A stretch of DNA of 64,000 nucleotides from Neisseria perflava (lineage in GTDB: Bacteria; Pseudomonadota; Gammaproteobacteria; Burkholderiales; Neisseriaceae). The DNA lies in the NCBI RefSeq assembly GCF_019334725.1, contig NZ_CP079818.1, positions 620,001 through 684,000 of the forward strand, written 5' to 3'. Both the position numbers and the translations under genes were made by a program. This document shows, piece after piece, positions 28,337-35,423 of this stretch (positions are counted from its first letter, which is position 1; each line of letters starts with the position of its first letter). The notes below the pieces were generated by a model, which saw only the letters and a program-made list of their open reading frames with translations, was not told where the DNA came from and searched no databases.

Positions 28337-28847
28337 AACCTTAGCCCTTGTTGCCGTTTTTGCCGCCAGCCCGGCCTTTGCCCTGCAAAGCGACAGCAAG
28401 CAGCCGATTCAAATCGAAGCCGACCAAGGCTCGCTTGACCAAAACAACCAAAGCACCACCTTTTCCGGCAACGTCATCATCAAACAAGGCACCCTCAATA
28501 TCCGTGCCGGCAGCGTAACCGTTTCGCGCAACGACAAAAGCGAGCAGTTGATGAAAGCCACCGGCTCGCCCGTCAAATTCAGCCAAGAGTTGGACGGCGG
28601 CAAAGGCGTGGTCAACGGCCAAGCCAATACCGTCACGTATTCTTCCGCAGCCAGTCTGGTTACCCTGTCCGGCAATGCCAAAGTACAGCGCGGCGGCGAT
28701 GTGGCCGAAGGTGCGGTCATCACGTACAACACCAAAACCGAGGTTTACACTATCAACGGCAGCGCTAAATCCGGTGTGAAATCCGCCGCGAAATCCGGCC
28801 GCGTCAGCGTGGTCATCCAGCCGTCCAGCACGCAGAAAAACAAATAA
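28317..28847 (+). CDS. lptA: LPS transport periplasmic protein LptA
   Basis: LptA forms the periplasmic bridge that carries LPS to LptDE. The 176-residue product has a signal peptide cleaved after SPAFA (residue 22) and the OstA-like repeat pattern, with IEADQGSLDQNNQSTTFSGNV-type sequence and AGSVTVSRND. It overlaps the end of lptC by 20 bases, so translation is coupled. The C-terminus is Lys/Ser-rich. Confidence 0.95.
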   Translation: MIQKICKTLALVAVFAASPAFALQSDSKQPIQIEADQGSLDQNNQSTTFSGNVIIKQGTLNIRAGSVTVSRNDKSEQLMKATGSPVKFSQELDGGKGVVNGQANTVTYSSAASLVTLSGNAKVQRGGDVAEGAVITYNTKTEVYTINGSAKSGVKSAAKSGRVSVVIQPSSTQKNK

Positions 28848-28859
28848 GAAAACACACAA

Positions 28860-28892
28860 AAAGGCCGTCTGAAAAAGGTTCAGACGGCCTGA
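28860..28892. terminator. Inverted DUS pair between lptA and lptB
   Basis: AGGCCGTCTGAA at 28862-28873 and its complement at 28879-28890 are separated by five bases. There is no long T-run on the plus strand, so it may only partly reduce read-through into lptB. Confidence 0.5.
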
Positions 28893-28917
28893 GGTCAATA
28901 TCGAAAGTCAACAGAAT

Positions 28918-29652
28918 ATGAGCGCAAACAACAGCCGTCTTGTGGTTCAAAACCTGCAAAAAAGTTTCAAAAAACGCCAAGTCGTCAAAAGTTTCTCCCT
29001 TGAAATCGAAAGCGGCGAAGTCATCGGCCTGCTCGGCCCCAACGGCGCGGGTAAGACCACCAGCTTTTACATGATAGTCGGCCTGATTGCCGCCGATGCA
29101 GGCAGCGTGATGCTGGACGGACAAGAGTTGCGCCACCTGCCCATTCACGAACGCGCCCGCCTCGGCGTCGGCTATCTGCCGCAGGAAGCCTCGATTTTCC
29201 GCAAAATGACCGTGGAACAAAATATCCGCGCCATTTTGGAAATCAGCATGAAGGACAAAAGCCGCATCGATGCCGAACTGGAAAAACTGTTGGCCGATTT
29301 GAACATCGAACGCCTGCGCAACAACCCCGCGCCGTCTTTATCCGGTGGCGAACGCCGCCGTGTCGAAATCGCGCGCGTGTTGGCCATGCAGCCGCGTTTC
29401 ATTTTGTTGGACGAACCTTTTGCCGGCGTTGACCCGATTGCCGTCATCGATATTCAGAAAATCATCGAGTTCCTCAAATCACGCGGTATTGGCGTATTGA
29501 TTACCGACCACAACGTGCGCGAAACCCTCAGCATCTGCGACCGTGCCTACATCATCAGCGACGGTACGGTATTGGCTTCAGGCAAGCCGGACGACTTGGT
29601 CAACAATGAACAAGTCCGTTCGGTTTACTTGGGTGAAAATTTCAAATATTGA
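28918..29652 (+). CDS. lptB: LPS export ABC transporter ATP-binding protein LptB
   Basis: LptB is the ATPase of the LptB2FG complex that extracts LPS from the inner membrane. The 244-residue protein has Walker A GPNGAGKTT (about residues 40-48), the signature LSGGERRR, Walker B FILLDEPF and the switch histidine in LITDHNVRE. This is a full-length single ABC domain with the YhbG family pattern GYLPQEASIF. It lies downstream of lptA and upstream of rpoN, the standard order. Confidence 0.97.
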   Translation: MSANNSRLVVQNLQKSFKKRQVVKSFSLEIESGEVIGLLGPNGAGKTTSFYMIVGLIAADAGSVMLDGQELRHLPIHERARLGVGYLPQEASIFRKMTVEQNIRAILEISMKDKSRIDAELEKLLADLNIERLRNNPAPSLSGGERRRVEIARVLAMQPRFILLDEPFAGVDPIAVIDIQKIIEFLKSRGIGVLITDHNVRETLSICDRAYIISDGTVLASGKPDDLVNNEQVRSVYLGENFKY

Positions 29653-29767
29653 ATGCATATTTGACGGCAATCGTAAAACCGGTTTCACACGAGGCTCTCA
29701 TTTCAATTGAGGGTAACTGTAAATATTGAAATAATTACTAAGAATACAAATATAATACCTATAACCT

Positions 29768-29810
29768 AGTTTTTCAGACGGCCCTCCGTACAAAGGCCGT
29801 CTGAAAAACT
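29768..29810. repeat. Inverted DUS pair upstream of rpoN
   Basis: Perfect 16-bp arms AGTTTTTCAGACGGCC and GGCCGTCTGAAAAACT lie 11 bases apart, between lptB and rpoN. They could form a terminator after lptB or act only as uptake sites. Confidence 0.7.
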
Positions 29811-29836
29811 ATCTATACACTTCGAAAAAAAACGCT

Positions 29837-31192
29837 ATGTCTTCACTCGTCCTTAAACTCAAACAGACCCAGCAGCTCAACCAGCGGCTGCAGCAGTCTT
29901 TGCGCATCTTGCAGATGTCGGGTCTTGAGCTTGAGCGCGAAGTGGAAGACTGGTTGTTGGACAATCCTCTGCTTGAGCGTCCGGAAACTGATGAGTTTGC
30001 CGATAGCGGGCTCAACCGTGCGGTAACCATGCCGCGCGCAGGTCAGCAGTTGAGTGGCGACGATGCCGAAGATATTTGGAGCAACATCGCCGAAGAAGAG
30101 GATTTCAAACACTATCTGCATGCCCAAGTGTGCGAGCATCCGCTCTCGCAAGTGGAAGCGGCCTATGTTCACGTCTTGATTGATTTTTTGGATGAACAAG
30201 GCTACCTCACCGACAGTCTCGAAGAAATCATCGACCACACGCCGTTGGATTGGATGCTGGACGAAGAAGCCCTGCAAAATGCGCTGGATGTATTGCAAAC
30301 CTTTGAGCCGCCCGGCGTAGCGGCGGCCGATTTGACCGAGTCGCTCATGCTGCAATTAATGCGTTTGCCGGCTTCTCCTGCCCGACAAATGGCCGCGCAT
30401 TTGGTGCAAAGTTCGCTTCAAGAGTTAGGCAAAAACCGCAAACAAAACGTTCTGCGTTTCCGCAAACTCTATCCCGATACCGACAGCGAAACCATAGAAG
30501 CCGCGCTCGATATGATTGCCGAGCTCAATCCCTATCCGGCCTACGGTTTCGCCTCTGCCACGCCTACACCTTATATTCAGCCTGACGTTTGGGTCAAAGA
30601 GGGCAAGGACGGCTGGGAAGTCATCAGCAACGAGGCGGCTTGGCCGAAGCTGCAGCTCAATCAGGAATATTGCGACCTGATGAAATCGGCGGAAGAGGGC
30701 GCGCCGAAGTGGAAGGAAAAAATCAGTGAAGCCAAACAGCGCATTGATTCTTTGGAACTGCGCAAAAGCACAGTCCTCCGCCTTGCCGAGTATATTGTCA
30801 AAAATCAGGAAGATTTTTTCATCTTCGGAGAAATCGGCCTGTCGCCCATGCTGATGAAAGATGCCGCCGCCGAATTGGGTTTGGCGGAAAGCACCATTTC
30901 GCGCGCTGCCAACCAGAAATATTTGTCTTGCCCGCGCGGCCTGTTTGCGTTACGCTATTTCTTCACACAGGCAGTCAATGCCGATGATGACGGCGAAGGG
31001 TTCAGTCAAGGCGCAATCAAAGCTGTCTTGAGCCAGCTGATTGAAAGCGAAGACAGCAGCAAACCTTATTCGGACGAGGCCCTCGTCAAATTATTAAAAC
31101 AACGCGGCATTGAAATCGCCAGACGTACAGTTGCTAAATATAGAGAATCATTAGACATACCACCGGCACACAAACGAAAATTTACCGAGTAG
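29837..31192 (+). CDS. rpoN: RNA polymerase sigma-54 factor RpoN, apparently intact
   Basis: RpoN directs RNA polymerase to -24/-12 promoters and needs an activator ATPase. The 451-residue frame is complete. Region I is Gln/Leu-rich (QTQQLNQRLQQSLRILQMS). An acidic region II and a core-binding domain follow. A helix-turn-helix is around LGLAESTISRAANQK, and the RpoN box ARRTVAKYRE is at residues 428-437. In the pathogenic Neisseria the equivalent is a degenerate rpoN-like sequence, so an intact copy is notable. A matching activator, PilR, is encoded at 44-45.7 kb. hpf follows, the classic neighbour. Confidence 0.95.
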   Translation: MSSLVLKLKQTQQLNQRLQQSLRILQMSGLELEREVEDWLLDNPLLERPETDEFADSGLNRAVTMPRAGQQLSGDDAEDIWSNIAEEEDFKHYLHAQVCEHPLSQVEAAYVHVLIDFLDEQGYLTDSLEEIIDHTPLDWMLDEEALQNALDVLQTFEPPGVAAADLTESLMLQLMRLPASPARQMAAHLVQSSLQELGKNRKQNVLRFRKLYPDTDSETIEAALDMIAELNPYPAYGFASATPTPYIQPDVWVKEGKDGWEVISNEAAWPKLQLNQEYCDLMKSAEEGAPKWKEKISEAKQRIDSLELRKSTVLRLAEYIVKNQEDFFIFGEIGLSPMLMKDAAAELGLAESTISRAANQKYLSCPRGLFALRYFFTQAVNADDDGEGFSQGAIKAVLSQLIESEDSSKPYSDEALVKLLKQRGIEIARRTVAKYRESLDIPPAHKRKFTE

Positions 31193-31241
31193 ATATATTC
31201 CGATCCGTTTTGACGGACTAATCAACCGAAGGAGCTGTATC

Positions 31242-31556
31242 ATGAATCTGAAAATCACCGGTCTGAATTTTGATGTTACCGAAGCCATCAAAAACTATGT
31301 TTCCGACAAGTTGGCACGAATCAATCGCCACGCCGACAACATCATCTCTGTGACCATTACGCTCTCGGTGGAAAAAGTCAATCAAAAAGCCGAAGCCGAT
31401 GCGCATCTGGCAGGCAAAGATTTGCACGTTGAAGCGATTGAGCAGGATATGTACGCCGCGATTGATGTTTTGATGGACAAGCTCGACCGCGCTGTTTTGA
31501 AACATAAAGAAAAAAGCGGCGATGTCCGCAGCACTGTCAAACCTGAAGCAGAATAA
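31242..31556 (+). CDS. hpf: Ribosome hibernation promoting factor (short HPF)
   Basis: HPF binds the 30S subunit in stationary phase and promotes inactive 100S ribosome dimers. The 104-residue protein shows the short-HPF/YfiA pattern MNLKITGLNFDVTEAIKNYV and ends with an acidic tail. Its ribosome site AAGGAG is 10 bases before the ATG. The rpoN-hpf order is conserved in proteobacteria. Confidence 0.94.
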   Translation: MNLKITGLNFDVTEAIKNYVSDKLARINRHADNIISVTITLSVEKVNQKAEADAHLAGKDLHVEAIEQDMYAAIDVLMDKLDRAVLKHKEKSGDVRSTVKPEAE

Positions 31557-31570
31557 AGTTTTTGTATGAT

Positions 31571-31601
31571 AAAGGCCGTCTGAATATTCAGACGGCCTTT
31601 T
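31571..31601. terminator. Inverted DUS terminator after hpf
   Basis: AAGGCCGTCTGAA and TTCAGACGGCCTT are separated by only two bases and followed by TTGTTTT. It lies between convergent hpf and ampG and may serve both. Confidence 0.8.
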
Positions 31602-31629
31602 GTTTTGCTAGAAGTTTTAGACTGGCAAT

Positions 31630-32907
31630 CTAGTTACTCACTTTTTGACCATTCCACGGTGCCACTTTAAACAGCAGCAACATGCCCGGTATGCCCAAAG
31701 CAAAACACAGCCAGTAGAAATTGAAGTAACCCATCGCTTCAATCAGATAGCCTGCCGTTGCGTTCATAAATGTACGCGGTACGGCAGATAGGCTTGTAAA
31801 AAGGGCTAATTGCGTTGCCGTAAATGCCGTATTGGCTTGTTGCGCCATATACGAGACAAACGCTGTTGTGCCTAAGCCGACGCCGATTGCTTCAGCCGCA
31901 ATTACAACCGCTAAAAAGATTCGTTCCGATGCACCGACATGGTCAAAATGTCCGAAGCTTGCCAGCCATGCAAAGCCTAAAATGGTGACCCACTGTATCA
32001 AACCGAATAACCACAGAGCACGATTAACCCCAAGTTTGGTGATCCAAATGCCGCCGATAACGCCAAAAATTACAGCCGGCCATAAACCTGCGTTTTTTCC
32101 AATCAGACCAATATCGGTTTTAGAGAAGCCCATATCGAGATAAAACGGTTGAGCCAAAGCAGTTGCCATGCTGTCGCCCAGTTTATACAGCAAGATGAAC
32201 GCCAAAATAGTCAAAGCCTGCTTCACACTCTGGCGGGTAAAGAAATCGTGAAATGGTTCGATAACGGTTTCTTTTAAGCCTTTGGTTTCAAGAGTTGAGT
32301 GATCTGGCTCGCGTGCTATGAACAAGGTCGCAAGTAAACCTGGGATCATAAACAGGGAAGTAATGATGAAGACGGTTGACCAAGGCAATCTGTCGGCCAA
32401 AATCAGACTTAATGAGGCCGGAATTAATGAAGAAATACGGTAGGCATTCACATACAGCGAGTTGCCTAATACCAATTCTTCATCTGACAGTACTTCGCGT
32501 CGGAATGCATCAATCACAATATCTTGGCTGGCGGAGAAGAATGCTGTAGCACAAGCTAAGCCTAAGATGATGGATAAATGTTCTTGCGGTCGGACAAATG
32601 CATAGGAAGCCAAAAGCAATAGGAGTGCTATTTGGGTAATCAGCATCCAACTGCGCCGTAAACCTAAAAATGGCAGGCGTACGGTGTCCAAAAGAGGTGA
32701 CCAGATGAATTTCCAAGTGTAGGGGAAACCAATCAATGCAAATAGGCCAATGGTTTTCAAATCAATGTGTTCGCTACGCAGCCATGCTGGAATCAGGCTG
32801 TATAGAAAATAAAGCGGCAACCCCGAAGTGAAGCCTGTGAAAATGCAGATCAGCATTTTGCGCGAAAAAATCTTGCGCCAAGTGCTGGGTTGGGGTGCGG
32901 TTGTCAT
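31630..32907 (-). CDS. ampG: AmpG-family muropeptide permease
   Basis: AmpG imports anhydro-muropeptides from the periplasm for cell-wall recycling. The 425-residue MFS protein has about twelve hydrophobic helices. It shows the AmpG pattern GFTSGLPLYFLYSLIPAWLR near the start and the helix-4 segment SASQDIVIDAFRRE. The length is shorter than E. coli AmpG (491) but normal for the neisserial form. It is monocistronic, converging on hpf. Confidence 0.92.
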   Translation of the reverse strand: MTTAPQPSTWRKIFSRKMLICIFTGFTSGLPLYFLYSLIPAWLRSEHIDLKTIGLFALIGFPYTWKFIWSPLLDTVRLPFLGLRRSWMLITQIALLLLLASYAFVRPQEHLSIILGLACATAFFSASQDIVIDAFRREVLSDEELVLGNSLYVNAYRISSLIPASLSLILADRLPWSTVFIITSLFMIPGLLATLFIAREPDHSTLETKGLKETVIEPFHDFFTRQSVKQALTILAFILLYKLGDSMATALAQPFYLDMGFSKTDIGLIGKNAGLWPAVIFGVIGGIWITKLGVNRALWLFGLIQWVTILGFAWLASFGHFDHVGASERIFLAVVIAAEAIGVGLGTTAFVSYMAQQANTAFTATQLALFTSLSAVPRTFMNATAGYLIEAMGYFNFYWLCFALGIPGMLLLFKVAPWNGQKVSN

Positions 32908-32992
32908 AGTGGAATCAATAAAAAAGAAAAGGGATATTGTAGCAAAGATGGGGGATATGGCGAATCAACTTCTGCTATCTTTATTGAATAAT

Positions 32993-33037
32993 AAAAGGCC
33001 GTCTGAAACTTTGACAAATTAAGTTTCAGACGGCCTT
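32993..33037. repeat. Inverted DUS pair upstream of ampG
   Basis: AGGCCGTCTGAA at 32996-33007 and its complement at 33025-33036 lie 17 bases apart. This is the last standard DUS pair before about 2.3 kb of DNA without any. Confidence 0.7.
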
Positions 33038-33168
33038 TTGTTGGAACAACTGGTTTGGCGGGCAACGGAGACTTCAGGACGGAAGAAGGGTTGCTTGGGT
33101 GTATTCATAAAATTGAAGTTAAGAAAGTTTCAGACGACCCCTAGAGATCGTTTGAACGATGAGAAATA

Positions 33169-33510
33169 TCAGTGGTAATTTGTGCCGTCAGTGTAGCCGT
33201 TTCCTGATTTGTCCACAGCAAAAGCAGAAATCGGACCGATCGTTACTGTCCCTTTAGGCTGAGTTTCTTGGTAATACTCATATGCTGCAACACCCATACC
33301 AGTTGCAGCACCAACAGCAGCACCAATTGTGCCACCGACCATAATAGCTGGTCCGGCAGGAATACTGCCAAAAGCTATACCGACACCCAGACCAATACCT
33401 GCACCAATTGATCCCCCTATTTATGCACCATTTGCTCCTCCTTGAAGGATTCTCTCTCCTAAGCCTCCTCCATAAATTAGTTCCAGATCCTCAATGGATA
33501 GTTCAATCAT
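33169..33510 (-). pseudogene. Broken double-glycine-leader (bacteriocin-like) peptide gene
   Basis: The minus-strand frame starts at the ATG at 33510 and is 114 codons including its final stop, but codon 30 is TAA (33423-33421). The N-terminus MIELSIEDLELIYGGG is a textbook leader of class II bacteriocins and related peptides cleaved after Gly-Gly by peptidase-ABC exporters. After the stop the frame continues with a Gly/Ala-rich hydrophobic stretch of the kind IGAGIGLGVGIAFG and VGGTIGAAVGAATG, like pore-forming two-peptide bacteriocins. It ends in a polar tail GYTDGTNYH. A ribosome site AAGGA precedes the ATG, and the upstream small membrane-protein gene ends 1 bp before it. One base change or a sequencing error would restore it. 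No exporter is nearby. Function is inferred. Confidence 0.75.
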
Positions 33511-33511
33511 G

Positions 33512-33721
33512 TTATTTTTCCTTTTCAAAAAAATTAGATGTAGAATATTGAGTCAATACACCCAATATGGAAAAAATAATAAAAGCATGAATATAAATCA
33601 TAAAATCAACATTATCTCCTTGGTAGCTTTCATAAATAAAAACGATTGGTATTGATATACAAATTAAAATATACAGGTACTTTGAAATTACCAGTAACTT
33701 ATACACAAATTTTGATTTCAT
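33512..33721 (-). CDS. Small two-helix membrane protein, candidate immunity protein
   Basis: This 69-residue protein is basic at the start (MKSKFVYK). Its two hydrophobic helices run about 8-30 and 41-60, and it ends in a charged FEKEK tail. It is AT-rich and unlike neighbouring chromosomal genes. It lies immediately upstream of the double-glycine peptide gene in the same direction with a 1-bp gap. This fits the small hydrophobic immunity proteins usually encoded beside class II bacteriocins. I do not recognise a family, so the role rests on size, topology and position. Confidence 0.55.
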   Translation of the reverse strand: MKSKFVYKLLVISKYLYILICISIPIVFIYESYQGDNVDFMIYIHAFIIFSILGVLTQYSTSNFFEKEK

Positions 33722-33724
33722 AGC

Positions 33725-33898
33725 CTAGTCTTTCATTTGAATAAAATCTACCCTAATCAACTTTCCAACCAACTTCCTAACTTCTTCATGCTTTCCCTGA
33801 TTGAAGTTAACCAGTAGATTTTTCAACAATATGTATATTATGTTAAATAATAAATGGTAATTGTCACATTCAAATATTAAGGATAACCTACTTTGAAA
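33725..33898 (-). pseudogene. Possible gene remnant upstream of the membrane protein
   Basis: An open frame of 57 codons without an ATG ends 3 bases before the membrane-protein start. Its last part reads like real protein (HEEVRKLVGKLIRVDF). It could be the 3' end of a lost gene or a short gene starting at a TTG. Evidence is weak. Confidence 0.25.
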
Positions 33899-34089
33899 CT
33901 ATATCGCTTTGATGCGTAATTCTATAAAAAACATTGAATTTTCATGTTTTCTATTTATCCAGTATTTTGGAGTTGATAAGTGAGAGCAAAAAACTTTGGA
34001 AATCTACGATTCTCCTTCCAACACCTCATCATTTCTCTAGAGAATTTAGGCAAAGGAGATATTGATAACTCATTTCATTAAATTGAACC

Positions 34090-34108
34090 AAATGAGAATG
34101 ATTTATTT
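34090..34108 (+). promoter_or_regulatory. Fur-like site upstream of ferritin genes
   Basis: AAATGAGAATGATTTATTT resembles one and a half Fur hexamer repeats. A second partial match, ATTCTCA (34165-34171), lies in the spacer of the promoter. Iron control of ferritin is expected, but this site is predicted by eye only. Confidence 0.35.
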
Positions 34109-34158
34109 TTAAAATCCTTTTAAATTAATGGGTTACATAAAAATTGATAAAATAAAAT

Positions 34159-34187
34159 TGACTATTCTCAATAAAATGAGTAAAATT
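34159..34187 (+). promoter_or_regulatory. Predicted sigma-70 promoter of the ferritin operon
   Basis: TTGACT (34159-34164) and TAAAAT (34182-34187) are separated by exactly 17 bp. The start codon of ftnA is 66 bases downstream with AAGGAG before it. Confidence 0.65.
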
Positions 34188-34252
34188 CATCCGCAAATAC
34201 AAATTTTTTATTGTGATACATCTATTAACCGCATTGAGAAAAGGAGTTAGTT

Positions 34253-34738
34253 ATGCTAAGTAAGTCAATTACAGCAAAATTAAACGAACAAATTAATCTC
34301 GAGTTGTATTCATCAAATGTCTATTTGCAAATGAGTGCATGGTGCCATAAACATGGTTATGAAGGCGCTGCAGCATTTTTACTTCGTCATGCCGATGAAG
34401 AATTGGAACATATGCAAAAGTTGTTTACTTATGTGAGCGAAACCAGTGGAATGCCTTTGTTAGGTAAAATTGACGCCCCTAAACACGATTACGCTTCATT
34501 AAAAGAAGTTTTTGAAACAACACTTGAACACGAAAAACTAGTGACATCTAAAATTAATGAGTTAGTTGAGAGTACTTTTGCAGAAAAGGATTACTCTACT
34601 TTTAACTTCTTACAATGGTATGTAGCTGAACAGCATGAAGAAGAAAAATTATTTAACAGTATTGTTGATAAATTCAAACTTCTTGGTGAAAGTGGTACAG
34701 CGCTCTACTACATTGATCGTGAATTAAAAACTTTATAA
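34253..34738 (+). CDS. ftnA: Non-haem ferritin, first of a tandem pair
   Basis: FtnA assembles into a 24-subunit shell that oxidises Fe(II) and stores the mineral core. The 161-residue protein keeps the ferroxidase ligands E17, E50 and H53 (DEELEHM), a later Glu near 94 and Gln in AEQHEEEKLF. Base composition is much more AT-rich than the Neisseria genes around it. A close paralogue follows 16 bp later. Neisseria normally store iron in bacterioferritin; this pair resembles the tandem ferritins of Haemophilus, and a Haemophilus uptake signal lies just downstream. Confidence 0.95.
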   Translation: MLSKSITAKLNEQINLELYSSNVYLQMSAWCHKHGYEGAAAFLLRHADEELEHMQKLFTYVSETSGMPLLGKIDAPKHDYASLKEVFETTLEHEKLVTSKINELVESTFAEKDYSTFNFLQWYVAEQHEEEKLFNSIVDKFKLLGESGTALYYIDRELKTL

Positions 34739-34754
34739 GAATAGGAGAAATAAA

Positions 34755-35252
34755 ATGTTATCAAATAGCGTGATTAAACTATTAAATGATCAAATGAATT
34801 TAGAGTTTTATTCTTCTAACTTATATTTACAAATGAGCGCCTGGTGCGAACAACAAGGTTTCGAAGGAGCTGCAAAATTTTTATCAGAGCATGCGGCTGA
34901 GGAAATGCAGCATATGCGTAAACTCTTCACTTATTTAAATGAGACCGGCGCATTGGCTATCATCACACAAATTGATGAACCACCTCATCAATTTTCATCA
35001 TTGAAACAAGTACTTGAATTAACTTATGAACATGAAAAGTTAATTACCTCTAAAATCAATGAATTAGTTGGTAGAACTTTTGAAGAGAAAGACTACTCTG
35101 CCTTTAACTTCTTACAATGGTATGTGGCTGAACAACATGAAGAAGAAAAATTATTCAGTGGAATTTTGGATAAATTAAATCTTCTTGGTGAAGATGGTAA
35201 AGGTTTGTTCTTAGTTGATAAAGATTTAGGCGCATTAACAACAAACAACTAA
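34755..35252 (+). CDS. ftnB: Non-haem ferritin, second of a tandem pair
   Basis: This 165-residue ferritin is a paralogue of the gene before it, sharing long runs such as FNFLQWYVAEQHEEEKLF. E17, E50 and H53 (AEEMQHM) are present, so it should be ferroxidase-active. A ribosome site AGGAG lies before its ATG, and the 16-bp gap indicates one transcript. The two subunits may co-assemble, as reported for tandem ferritins in Pasteurellaceae; that is inference here. An intrinsic terminator follows. Confidence 0.94.
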   Translation: MLSNSVIKLLNDQMNLEFYSSNLYLQMSAWCEQQGFEGAAKFLSEHAAEEMQHMRKLFTYLNETGALAIITQIDEPPHQFSSLKQVLELTYEHEKLITSKINELVGRTFEEKDYSAFNFLQWYVAEQHEEEKLFSGILDKLNLLGEDGKGLFLVDKDLGALTTNN

Positions 35253-35264
35253 TCAAGTCTGATG

Positions 35265-35300
35265 AAAAAGGCTAAGTCATTATCGATTTAGCCTTTTTTT
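35265..35300 (+). terminator. Intrinsic terminator of the ferritin genes
   Basis: AAAGGCTAA pairs with TTTAGCCTTT around an AT-rich loop and is followed by seven T residues, 12 bases after the ftnB stop. Confidence 0.8.
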
Positions 35301-35327
35301 ATATCAAAATCTAGCTACTTTTGTCTA

Positions 35328-35337
35328 AAAGTGCGGT
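35328..35337 (+). repeat. Pasteurellaceae (Haemophilus-type) DNA uptake signal
   Basis: AAAGTGCGGT, the core of the Haemophilus influenzae USS, lies about 35 bases after the ferritin terminator. It sits at the edge of the AT-rich island, just before neisserial sequence resumes. Confidence 0.75.
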
Positions 35338-35374
35338 GCTTTAACGGTTCATTCTTACCGCCGATTAGGTTTTG

Positions 35375-35418
35375 AAATGCCCGTAAGACAGGCAGATATG
35401 CTTGTCTTACGGGCATTT
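35375..35418. terminator. Strong terminator hairpin downstream of pgi
   Basis: A perfect 16-bp stem AAATGCCCGTAAGACA with its complement surrounds a 12-base loop, 5 bases after the pgi stop on the minus strand. Confidence 0.8.
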
Positions 35419-35423
35419 TATTT

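Larger units (their letters stand above)
33722..34252. other. AT-rich gap before the ferritin genes
   Basis: This 530-bp stretch is very AT-rich and has no DUS. It holds the possible remnant above, a short GTG-started frame of 33 codons at 33980-34081 (plus strand, GGAG 8 bases before it) that may be chance, a Fur-like site and a good promoter for ftnA. Nothing else was seen. Confidence 0.4.
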
